The notes under the pieces were generated by a model. It was not told the origin of the DNA, searched no databases, and was given only the letters and a program-made list of their open reading frames with translations. From assembly GCA_009103225.1 (NCBI GenBank), contig RHPI01003116.1, positions 79,013 to 143,012 on the forward strand: 64,000 bases of DNA, read 5' to 3'. Origin of the DNA: Chlorokybus atmophyticus. Taxonomy: Eukaryota; Streptophyta; Chlorokybophyceae; Chlorokybales; Chlorokybaceae. Below are positions 1-16,560 of this stretch, piece after piece; the stretch's first letter is position 1, and every line of letters starts with the position of its first letter. A program made the position numbers and the translations under genes.

Positions 1-38
1 AACAAACCCAACCCACCTCACCCCCAGCCCCACCCAAC

Positions 39-1273
39 ATGCTCCCCCACACAGGTGACTTTGCCTTTGGCGACAACACCAACATCACCCTCCCTCCCCC
101 CGAGGCTCACTTCCCTCTCACTCTCGAGGGCAGCGACAACAACAACAACAACACTGGCGGTTACGCCGTCCACGACGTGGTCGGTCCATACATTTGGGAG
201 GGCGTCCTTGTCGGCGGTGTGAGTTACACCCGTGACGACCTCTTTGGTGAAGTTGTGGACTTTGATGGTGATGGAGGAGCGATACTACTGTCTGGACCTG
301 TGGACTATGACTTCCATGGACAGTTTGCACTCGCTTTCTGGTTCAACTGGCAACCCAACAACAACGACGACATCAACAATGACAAGTACCTCCTTAGTCA
401 TGGGCTTGATGCGGACCGCAACAAGGTGGAGCTATCCCTACACAACAACGACACGCACACGCTGATTGCTGCTACACTCCTTGACAGCAGAGCCCCAACA
501 CCCTCACCCTCACCATCGTCACCAACATCATCACCACCAACATCAACAACAACATCTACTCCCATCCTCAGCGACAGCAATGTTGACCCCAACACGTGGC
601 ACTTCATCGCCATCACCACTGTGGACGACAGCAACAACAACATCAATGCCGGGCACGGGTTTGAGGTCTATGTGGATGGTGTGAGTGTGGTGAGTGATGA
701 TACGCATGGAGGAGAAGGGATGTACCCGGCGGGTCCCGTGTTTCTTGGAAAGAAGGCTGGGGAGGATGCGAACGACAACAGAACTGCGTTCGCGGGAAGA
801 CTCACACGCCTGACAGTCTTCCGCAACTCCATCACGCAAGACATGGTCAGTCACATGTTGTTGTTGTTGTTGTGATTGTGGTGGCTAGACATGGTACACA
901 CACTCTGATACAATGTACACATGTGCTTGAAGGTGAGGGCGCTGTTTGCTAGTGGGAAGACTGGCGTGCCGCTTCCTGTAGCAGGCACCAACGGCACCGA
1001 GCCGCTGTCTCTACCGAGCGCAGACTCCGACACAACTCCGCTACCAACACCACCTGGCCCGCCGACACCACCAGGCAGGATGCTTGCTGTTTCCGTGCGT
1101 GCGTGCGCGTGCGTGTGTGTGCATACCTGTCAGCTCTCCTGTCAGGTGTGTTGGCACCCGGGACGGGGCGCAACGCCTCGGGCGCAACACCTGCTCCCGC
1201 TCCTGGTGCGTGGCCACTGCTGATTATGACGATGTTGATGGTGCTGATGATCATGATGACGACGACGATATGA
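39..1273 (+). CDS. LamG/concanavalin A-like domain protein, 3' part
   Basis: The first exon (open from the window edge to about 845) encodes a beta-sandwich pattern typical of LamG_3/ConA-like lectin domains. It has a strand like FALAFWFNWQ, a central WHFIAITT strand, EVYVDGVSV, a Gly-rich turn before FLGKKAG, and a closing FAGRLTRLTVFRNSIT. A Thr/Ser/Pro loop interrupts the domain. A GT at 846 joins to AG at 931-932 and continues as RALFASGKT, the usual end of this domain. A third exon from about 1146 would end at the TGA at 1271-1273 with a hydrophobic tail (PLLIMTMLMVLMIMM), suggesting a C-terminal membrane or GPI-type anchor. That last intron would be only about 47 bases, so the tail is tentative. 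Such domains bind glycans or matrix on cell-surface proteins. The gene is cut by the left edge, so domains upstream are unknown. The domain call is fairly sure; the 3' end is less so. Confidence 0.5.
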
Positions 1274-2357
1274 TGATGTGCGTCAGGCGAGAAGAATGGT
1301 GCTGTTGGGTTGCGACTGCCAGATGACGCGATATGGATGATGGCGCTTGTTGGAGTGATGATGCTGTGCTCAGCCCTTGTAACATAGAGATCTATGCCAA
1401 AGCAACACAAACACAGTACAGATGTATGTGACTTGGAGGTTGTGTTTGATTGATGCAGTCTCGTAGATAGATGATAGCAGTGTGTGGTTGTAGACAACAA
1501 GTAACGTCTTGCGCGTGGTGCCTACAAGACCCAAGAAGTTCGCCATCATGAACGGAAGTCGTAGTGCAATTTGTCTGACCAACAACCGGAGTGAAAGCGA
1601 CTGATCGTATGCGAATGGCGTGCATGCATAATGACTCGCAAGCCATGATACAATGCCATCAAGCTGACGTTACCTGGTTGTCAAACCCAAATAGCAGACT
1701 ACTAGAATACTTCCATTGCTTTCATTCCAGCCATTGCCTCTTTGACTGTGCTGCGGTTGCATGGGCTCTTTCTCTCCCTCTGTTTCTCACTTATTGTCTT
1801 ACTGTAGCCTCAGGCTTTCAAGCATGAGACTGTTATTCTCACAGCATAACCTTTGTATTCTTGTGTTTTTGTTTCATTTTGTGTTGTTGTGTGCTTTGGA
1901 TCAACCAACGTTTCTGTAGGAAAGCCCATGCTATGAAGGCCGTGTTCGGCCCCGTCACCTCAATTTTCATGCCATGATCTATTGCCACCCCTATACATGG
2001 GAAATATCGGTATCTGGAGGGCCTATCAGTGGGTGAAGTAAAGGCAAAAGCAGCCACACCTCGGGCTGTGCTAGTGCAACAACACACACATGTCACATGT
2101 TGCAGCCACCGTCGTCCATCAAGCAAATATGCGATCAATTGCTGCATAGAATACGCCTCCTTTGCTGGTCCTGAGTCTCTGCCAGCGCTTATACCAGTAG
2201 TACCACCATCACCACCACCACCACCAACAACAACAATGAGAGCAGTAGCAACACAAGCACGATCCGTGTGCGTGTTTACGTGTATGCACGTGTAGTCGCG
2301 CGCGCGCACGTGAGTGTGTGTCATCAACGACGACGCTCTGCGTAGGTGTTGCTGCAG
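1274..2357. other. intergenic or unresolved stretch
   Basis: No family is recognised here. An open frame at about 2029-2270 ends in a Pro/Thr-rich run and could be a 5' exon of the gene at 2358, but I could not join it in phase. Tracts of alternating CA/CG lie at about 2290-2320. Confidence 0.3.
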
Positions 2358-3109
2358 AGAGAGCTCAGTCTTCGGTTGTGTGGGCGGAGGCGTCCCCCAC
2401 ATCCTCGCCGCTGTGCAGGCCCACCTCAAGGTCGCCAATGCCCAAAACACACAACTACCGACGACACGCCACCGCTCTCTTTCAAGGTAAACAACATCAC
2501 AGATGGATGTCAGTGGACGCAAAAGCATACCCGCGCGAGCACACATACGCGCACACATACGTGCTTGCAGGCACTCACAAACGCACGCATGCACAGGCAC
2601 ACATTATTTATCTGCATGCAGAGCGCAGCACGCGATAGCGTTGGCATTCTATGCGGCGATATGCTTCACGCATGCCGCCGGGATCCGTAAGTGTCTCAAG
2701 TCGGGTGTGCACGAGTGCGTGCGCCTGTGTTGTTGTTGGGATCTCAATCACTATGGTCCTGGAAATGGTCTTGTTGTGCAGAACCCAAGGTCTACATCAG
2801 CTCAATTGCCCGAATGCAGGCCAATCGGGTACGTTGTTTCGCGAGTCAACCACTTTACCCACTTCACCCCCCACACACGCATCCCGACTTGCGCGCACGC
2901 ATACGTAAGAACGCATGAGAGGGCACGCGCGCGCGCGCACACACCTGCGTGCGTGCGTTGGAGATAAGCAGAGGGGCACAAGTCAGGAGCGTCCACGCCG
3001 GTCCTTGGCTTCATCTCACCGTGCCAGTGTGACGCACACAGACATGGATGAACAACAACACAGTCGTAGGTCTCGACCCGCAGCGGAGAGAGGGAGCGTA
3101 TCGGCCTAG
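2358..3109 (+). CDS. spliced gene of unknown function
   Basis: Four exons keep phase across three GT-AG introns: 2358-2486, 2622-2686, 2782-2828 and about 2954-3109 (TAG). An AATAAA follows at about 3117. The product has a Cys/Gly-rich start (FGCVGGGVPHILAAVQAHL), then a helix of about 19 mostly hydrophobic residues (HAIALAFYAAICFTHAAGI) that could be a membrane segment, then PKVYISSIARMQANR and a basic, Arg/Ser-rich tail. I do not recognise the family. The first exon begins with one base of a split codon, so at least one exon lies upstream. The introns hold the CA/CG alternating tracts seen throughout the window. The coherent splice phase is the main evidence that this is a gene; the last exon is the weakest part. 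Confidence 0.4.
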
Positions 3110-4536
<1,427 letters not shown>

Positions 4537-4537
4537 N

Positions 4538-6406
4538 GTGTCTGTGGCAATGCTTGTGCCGACATGCACGCGTGCATGCATATCATGAGTCCTACCCGCT
4601 CATGCTGTGTTGCTGCACTCAGCGCAAGCCGTGCTGAGGGTGCTTCGGTTGAGGGTGAGTTTCATGAGCCTCTCTGCGCGATTGCTGTTGTTGAGATGTT
4701 GACAACAGGAGTGAATCAAGCGTGCGGCGTGGCAAGCGGAGGCGTGCGGTTTGTGACATGATGCCTTTCCATATGTCTTGAAAATGTGGCACATGGTGTC
4801 CGGCTTGGTCAAAACCTTGCAACTGTCAATCCCCTCATAGCGCTGACCAACACACCCTCGAACCCAGGGACAGGGCCTGCAATACATGTAGTTTGCAAGC
4901 TCGGTTGATGACAAGTAGTTGATACTAGATGAAATAGTTGACTGCCGGCAGAATTGGTTGCAAAGACACTTGTGTAAAGCGCGTGTTGTGCGTCACATGC
5001 ACGTTGGCTTAATGCAACAGCCACTGTCACAACCAAAGAGAACTTAAAGAAAGACGAGGGAAAGCGATAGAGACTGACCTGCTGCTGGTGGGCGGAGTAG
5101 CAGTAGCATGTAGTAGTATTTGTCGTATGCTTCAAAGGAGCACGGGTTCATTGTCTCAACTCCTTCCAGCATCTCCCAAGGTATGCACACAACAAGGACA
5201 CCACGCAGTAGGTGATTCTCACGAGGAGGCAGGCAGGAGGGGTACGTTGTCAGCGATGGCGTGCCTCTCCACCATCTCGCACAGCTCTTTGCGGCAATGG
5301 TGGCTTCTGATGGAACCCCGCCAAGTGCCACGTGCAGTTCTCCTCATGGACTATGGATACAGCTGCACCGCTCCTGAACTCCCTCTGTTTCATCACTATC
5401 CCTCCCTCTATCTCATCACTATGAAACTGACTGACTTGCAGGTGCTGCATTGTCCATTTTATTACGGTATAGCTTAGAAAGACTCGCGCCAATGCACACA
5501 TTTGTGTAACATGTGTTGAGAGATCGTGCTGGTCGCGCAATGCAGCTAGCTCTTCGCATCTTAGCGAGCGACACGACGGGCGCACCGTTTTGGTAACGGC
5601 GAGAGGCTGTGAATGCCGCTGTGCAGCAACCACACATCAAAACCCACGGAGCGTGAATGAGCGAACAGGGTGCAAGTTGTCTGCTGTTGCAGCGGCGGTG
5701 GTAGCGTAGTTGCTTGTGCTGATGGCTTCCACTATCGTGCGATAGATGAGATGGACTGATTGGTGGTTATTGTGGACCTACGTCTCGGGTTCTTCTTGAT
5801 AGTTGTGTAACGAGTTACGAACTCCTTGCCTTGTCATAGTGTATTGGTGTTTGCTTGCAGCGGCATTACCGCCACAGAGCAGGCAAACCGTCAAGCGAAG
5901 TCTCGCAATCACTCTGACTGCTGGCAACCATGTGCTCTTACGAGATTACTTTACTAAGGCACATGGCTGTCTCAACTCTCCAATTCCACAGAAGAGTGAC
6001 AACGCTGTGAGTTGCTGCCACATGAATGAATGCAGATTCAAGGTTATACTGCACAGCTGTTTTTAGAACGACTGGTTTGCGCTTGCAGGCATGCAGAAAT
6101 TGCCTTGGCCAGAGCGCTGAGGCAAATGCAACATTGAAAGTGCACATTAGCGACAGCGGCAACTACAACATTTGACAAACACAACGTACACTGTATGTAT
6201 TCATGGTCCTAGAGTGTGCTCTACCACACTGTACAAAGCTAGCCTCTGGCCCTCACATGCCATGCTTTCACTGACGCCTCATGCGTGCCCGGCAACACGA
6301 GCAAGGATGACCAACACGCACATGCATAAGCCAAACTGCAGCACATATATCGTACGAACAAATGAAGCAAAAGTGGTGTATCCCTCCCACACGTGTGCTG
6401 CGTGTG
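4538..6406. other. unresolved stretch; possible minus-strand exons
   Basis: On the minus strand 5290-5225 reads CRKELCEMVERHAIADNVPL and then Pro-Ala-Ser-Ser and a stop. A second minus segment at about 5600-5470 reads CEELAALRDQHDLSTHVTQM. Both look like helical coding fragments, but I found no splice chain joining them and no recognisable family. Nothing is recognised in 5640-6406. Confidence 0.2.
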
Positions 6407-9268
6407 CTACGAGGAGAAGGTCACGAGCTCCTGTGCGCGCGAGAGAGCTTTCTCCAACACGGCCACCTCGGCTTGTCGCATGCGCAGCGCCAGCTGGAGA
6501 TCGCGCGAGGACGTGGCCGATGCCGCCAGCTGTTCTTCACCCACGCGGAGCACATCAAGCTGCTGCCTGCACACCTCCACAAGCACGGCCGCCTCGGGAC
6601 CCGTCAGCGCCTCGACCGGCTCGTCCTCCTCCTCCTCTTCCTCTTCTTCCACGACTTCAACCTCCTGCTCACCCCCCTCCTCTGCGCCAACAACACCCTC
6701 CACCCGCCCCTCCTCCCCCTCTCCTCCTTGCTGCTCACCTTCTGTTTGACCCTCACCCTCACCCAACCGCGTGTCCACGTGGCCATGTTCATGTCCACAA
6801 TCACCATCATGATGATGACCATGACCATGATCATGACCGTAGCCATGACTATGATTATGGTCATGACTGTGGTCGTGGTCGTGGCCGTGCTCATGATCGT
6901 GGTCATGGTCGTGATTGCAGTTACCATTGTGCACATGCGGTTGATGCTGTTGGTTCGAGGCATGGTTGTTGTTGTTGTCGGCAGGTGTGAGGGCCGTGCG
7001 TAGGAGTTCACTAAGCTGAGCGCTATCGGATGCGGCGGCCACGCGAAGCCACAACGCGAGTGCGGCCGAGGGCGAACCGTCCGCACGCACTTCCGCCTCG
7101 GTCGCGCGCCGACCGCCGGGCTGGAGACCCAACAACTGCAGCACTTTAAGCTTCTTGTCGATCATCTTCTTGCGCTCGTTGGCGTCGTAATCATTGCTTT
7201 CCACCTTGTCCAACATGCTCGCGGCGGGCGTGGGTAGCAGCCGTCTCCTGTCGTGCATATTAATGCCTGTCTCGGGCCCGCCCACCACGCCCGTGAAGAG
7301 AAGGAGATGTGAACTCGCGCGCGCCCCATACGACTTGCACACCTGCGTGTGACACTCAACCCAACATGAGTGTCGCACCCACATAGCTGAATGGAAAGTC
7401 AACGTGCAACGGTATGTCTGTGCGCATACGCGCATGCAGACATACACAGAGATGCAGACAGGCATGTGTGCATATGTGTGCGTGTGTGTGTGCATGGGAG
7501 TGCGCTACCTTTTCTCCGGCGGTGAACACGCGTTTGGCGTTTACTTCCATGCACTTTCGTGACGGATCGAAGAGCGCTGTGACAGGTCCTGCCTCATGCG
7601 CGAGGAAGTCGAAGAGGGGTACGAGGGCGAACGTGTTGGCCGTGGCGGTAGGTAGCGCGCTCTGCCGCGAGAGCACCACCGACACCGCCCACTGGAACTC
7701 ACGCAGCGTGAACCACTCTTCGGCCGCTGCAAAGGCGGCCGCGGGCAGCAGCGCGCGAGTCCGGCCCGCCGCGGCGGCGCTGTCCATCGCGGCACGCGTG
7801 CGACGAAGCAGCGAGTACACGTGCGCATACTGCCGAGCCACATCACGCACGTGACCGTGCACCTCCGCCAGCACCTATTGATGTAGAGCCGATACCATCC
7901 GGTGAGCTCACCCAACATGAAGCACATTGTGTTGCAGCAACACATGTAGCAAAGAGGAGGTATTGTAACTACCCACCGTGGTTCCTCGCAAACCTTCCAG
8001 CGCCTCATCACTGCACAAGCCAGATAAGAAAGCCACAGAGTCAGCGTTAGGGCCCAAACTCACACACACAGATACACATACCCACAGACATGCGCACACC
8101 TGAAGCCGAGTGGCAGGCAGGCGTTGCCGAGCGTGAGTGCGCCATTGGGTTGCTGCTCCATCTGAGGCAGCGCTGCAATATACGGCGCCCACTTGCTTGG
8201 CTCCATGCCCGCTTGTGGCCGATGCTGCACCAGCATGTTGTATCGTATGCATGTGTCAACATGTTGTGGAAGCGAATCTTGTCTCTCACCTTTTCAAACA
8301 GCAAATGCAGTGCGAGGGCGAGGGACGGCATGCGTTGGCAGAGGGCGTCGCTGTAGATGAGCTGGACCACGTCAACTGTGTCGAGCGCAGTGATGGTTGT
8401 CATCATGATGTCTTGCGGCACCGCCACAATAGTCTCGCCCTCAGCAAGATCCCGCGTCGCGTATACGCCCACACCACCGTGCTCATCACGCTTGAACTCC
8501 AGCCCCGCCGCTTCGACCTGAACAATACTGTATGAATTGATCATGTTGATGTATGGTTCAACCACATCGAATGGTTGAATCAGACACTAACATCCAGGTT
8601 GAAACATGCATGTTGATGTGTGAGTCAACATGCACCATACATGCAAGACAATCTGTCCCTTACATCAACTTCATGCTCCTTCAACCATGCGGCGAAGCCT
8701 TCAAGAGCGTTTGTGACGCTTGCAACAGGCTCTGAAACTCCCATTGCAGTCGCCAGTTGTCGCTCCAGCTTGTGAATCTGCAGATGTGTTCACATGCATG
8801 CGTATGTGTGCATCCATACCACATGACTGCATGCATGCATGCAAGCAAAAAAATTGAAGAGCTTGACATGCTGTTGTATGTGCCGGCAAAATGCATGGCG
8901 CTCATGCAAACAAGTCAATGCTCAGTGTTTCGTTATACTGAAAGCACGGCAACTGCGTATGCATGTCTGCATGCATAGGAGTGTACCAATCCCACATGCA
9001 GCAAGAGCTCGTGCCATCACAACATCTACTGTGTCTCAGAAACATGCTTTTTTGCTGGTCTGACTGCATTGTACTTGAGCAGCAGCAGTGAATCAGCGCT
9101 GCTTACATGCAATGTGCTTTCGAACCTGTTGGAGCTGTCTCTTGAGTGCGCGTATGGCGTCAATGTAGTCGTCATCGGTGAGTCTCTGCCCCTGCTTCTC
9201 GCGCTCCCGCAACAGCGCCACAAGCGAGGCGCCGGCAGCACGCCCAACCTCATGCACCAGCTGCTCCA
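6407..9268 (-). CDS. SET-domain protein methyltransferase, Rubisco LSMT/SETD3-like, with His-rich insertion
   Basis: Seven in-phase exons: 9268-9126, 8777-8664, 8517-8290, 8224-8100, 8010-7977, 7874-7509 and 7342-6407. A coiled-coil lead is followed by the split SET domain: GGVGVYATRDLAEGE, SKWAPYIAALPQ, LRGTTV, then FQWAVSVVLSRQ, LVPLFDFLAHEAG and CKSYGARASSHLLLFTGVV (the SYG...LL motif). A C-terminal LSMT substrate-binding domain follows. Relatives are SAM-dependent lysine or histidine methyltransferases acting on Rubisco, aldolase or actin. In plants they are often in the plastid. Two oddities stand out. The usual N-H pair of the (D)xxNH motif is A-H here (FLAHE). The C-terminal domain is interrupted by about 50 residues of His-Asp/Gly repeats (about 6790-6935) and then a long Glu run. 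The first exon starts with a split codon, so the 5' end lies upstream. The substrate cannot be told from sequence. Confidence 0.85.
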
Positions 9269-9841
9269 CTGCTCACACGCAAAAAGAAACAACCACATGA
9301 ACTGCTCCGAGCGTGCTGCTGGCAGCTTCAAGTGAGGGTATGTGAGCATGCGTGTGCGCTTGTGTGTTGATTCATGTGAGTGCATGCGCGCGTGTGTTTG
9401 TCTATATGCATGCCTGTGCGTGTGCCTATGCAAGCCTGTGCTAATGTTTGTAAGTCTGGTTGTGGGTGGGTGTGCGTATGTGTGCCTGTGTGCGTGCGTG
9501 TGCTGTGCAAGTGTGCATTGCCAACAACGGGCAAGCACTGAGCATTCCTTGCGCTGAGGCTAGGTTGTCCAATGTAAGCAGCGTGTCCAAGATCATGCCG
9601 AGGCGCGTAATGTGTATGCATGCAAGCAGCACACAGACGAGTGAAGGCACCTGAACTACCTAACTGCCCAGACAGGGAGACAAAGTCAGCGAGAGTGCAC
9701 TTACAGGATGGCAAGCAATATGACGATAGCAACAACAAAAAAAACCGAAGACGGCAAGCTCAACGCTAATCACAAGCAAGCCCCTTGGCAAGCAACCAGC
9801 ACAGTGAGTGAGTGTGGCAAACCAGCGTCAGCCACCTGCAC

Positions 9842-10048
9842 GCGCCCGCTTCCGCACGGCGGCGCTCCCCTTGTTGCTGATACTTGCAGACACAGGCGGC
9901 GCCGTTCCTCCTCGCCCTCCTCCTCCTCCTCCACCTCCACCTCCTCCTCGCGACGCCATCGCCGCCCCTGCCGCTGCCGTGCACTACGCCGACGCCGCCA
10001 ACACTGCTGCGGAGTCTGCTGCGCTCTTGAAGCTGCCACAGTTGCCAT
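9842..10048 (-). CDS. candidate 5' exon of the SET methyltransferase
   Basis: An ATG at 10048 opens MATVAASRAQQTPQQCW, a basic Ala/Ser/Arg-rich stretch that resembles a plastid transit peptide. An acidic Glu run follows. Several GT donors lie near 9842. One at a nearby GCTG|GTTTGC has the phase needed to join the exon at 9268, but I could not prove the join. A further helical segment at about 9610-9540 (LDTLLTLDNLASAQGML) may be an exon in between. The opposite strand is also open (Pro-rich), so the call is tentative. Confidence 0.3.
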
Positions 10049-14894
<4,846 letters not shown>

Positions 14895-15152
14895 NNNNNN
14901 NNNNNNNNNNNNNNNNNNNNNNNNNNNNNNNNNNNNNNNNNNNNNNNNNNNNNNNNNNNNNNNNNNNNNNNNNNNNNNNNNNNNNNNNNNNNNNNNNNNN
15001 NNNNNNNNNNNNNNNNNNNNNNNNNNNNNNNNNNNNNNNNNNNNNNNNNNNNNNNNNNNNNNNNNNNNNNNNNNNNNNNNNNNNNNNNNNNNNNNNNNNN
15101 NNNNNNNNNNNNNNNNNNNNNNNNNNNNNNNNNNNNNNNNNNNNNNNNNNNN
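14895..15152. other. assembly gap (258 Ns)
   Basis: A run of N flanked on both sides by G-rich sequence (GGGGGGTGGTGGGGTG and GGGGGATGGGGGGG). The G-run or G-quadruplex potential is a likely cause of the gap. Confidence 0.99.
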
Positions 15153-16560
15153 GGGGGATGGGGGGGTACAGTACGCACAAGTGTTGTTGCGTCAGCGCTG
15201 TCGCAACGTCGTCAACATCCGTTTCAATGAGTGGCCATCCGATTGCAGCGCCGTCAGCAGGTCTGTCATAGCGTTGCTAAAGTGACTGCGGTACGGGCAC
15301 GCGGATGAACCGCACATACTACGATTCCACCACTCCCAACTTGACGCTCTGAGGCACATTGGACTCTGGTAGCGGCGCCCGGTGTTGTCGGATGTCTCTG
15401 CACTCCGGCATATATGCAGTCACCTGCGCATAGGGGCTGCTTGCAGTCATCGTGTCCAAGCACGACATCGTTCGCATCAACGACAATGGTGCCCTCTTTC
15501 CTCCCCTCCCTCTTATCCTTTATTATCATGGACACGTACGTTTAGGGTGTGAGTGCTGCACTAGGCCTAACCGGACATGAGGGTGGTAGGAGCAGAGGCA
15601 GAGCGATATAGTAGCCCGGTGGTCGTGCAGGCGGCATGAAGGTGCGTCGGGTGGAAATGCATGCTTATAACAGCCTCGAGCTTATCCTATACACCGCACA
15701 CTACCACACGTCCCGCGCTACGCTACCAAGCTACACGAGTGCCGCGTTCGCCTCACTCGTGGGAGGGCCTTGGGCCACAGGTCCATATCCTGGCACCGCC
15801 ACCTCCACCCCTCCTTCTCTCACCGCCATCCTCTGCCACTGTGCACCTCGCACTCACCTCCTGCTGCCCTAACCTGTGTTGCACTCTCACCACTCAGCCA
15901 GGCGCCTAAAGACTTGTTGTTCAGGGCGCAGGGTTCAAACTGAACCCTGCAGATAGCACCGCGCGCCAGCAGTGATGGGCTTGTGCATCATGCACAGCAG
16001 GCCAGCAGGAGCTGTAGAAGCAACACGCCCAGAATCCTGCAAACTTACCCATCCAGCCCGAAAAATGGCAGACAAGCAAATAACATTCCCAAACGCAAAT
16101 AACAAATGTATCCCACTGAATTCTGCACAGACGATGACTACAGCGACCAGCTCTGTGTCTTATACACAAATGGCTACCAGTTACCTGCACAAAGGGAAGC
16201 GATCTGAACAAACACACTACTATACACATTTGTACCTCCGGTGGAAGACTAAGCATGCATGCGCCTAACACAGACGGTGCCCGTTCCTAACTTCATACAG
16301 AGGGCCCATGCCTTCTGAAGGTGATACACGCCAATCATCCCAGCAGTATGTGCTTCACAAAACCGATGAGGCCCCCATGAGCTCTTATTGGTTCGACCCG
16401 CAAAGGTCTTCAAGCAGCTGCAAGAGACAAGAGCCGGCTTGGATACGAATGCACTTCAGTGCGCAAGGACCTCCAGTTCCCGCGCCTCACGGCTATGCTC
16501 TCTATCTGCCTTCTGCTGCTGTGCTTTGGTGCTCTTCTCTGCGAGCACGGCAAAGCACAC
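15153..16560. other. intergenic region downstream of the Pumilio gene
   Basis: No gene is recognised. A perfect 10-base-arm inverted repeat with a 3-base loop lies at 15928-15950 (GCAGGGTTCA, AAC, TGAACCCTGC). The right end probably holds the 3' UTR of the minus-strand Pumilio gene. Confidence 0.5.

Noticed and set aside
6172-7003. Large plus-strand frames (213-272 codons) over 6172-7003
   Set aside because: They are antisense to the well-supported C-terminal exon of the SET protein; the His-Asp repeats read Met/Val- or His/Asp-rich in other frames.
15925-15952. Possible tRNA T-arm (GGTTCAA)
   Set aside because: No acceptor, D or anticodon stems could be fitted around it. I found no other tRNA candidates.
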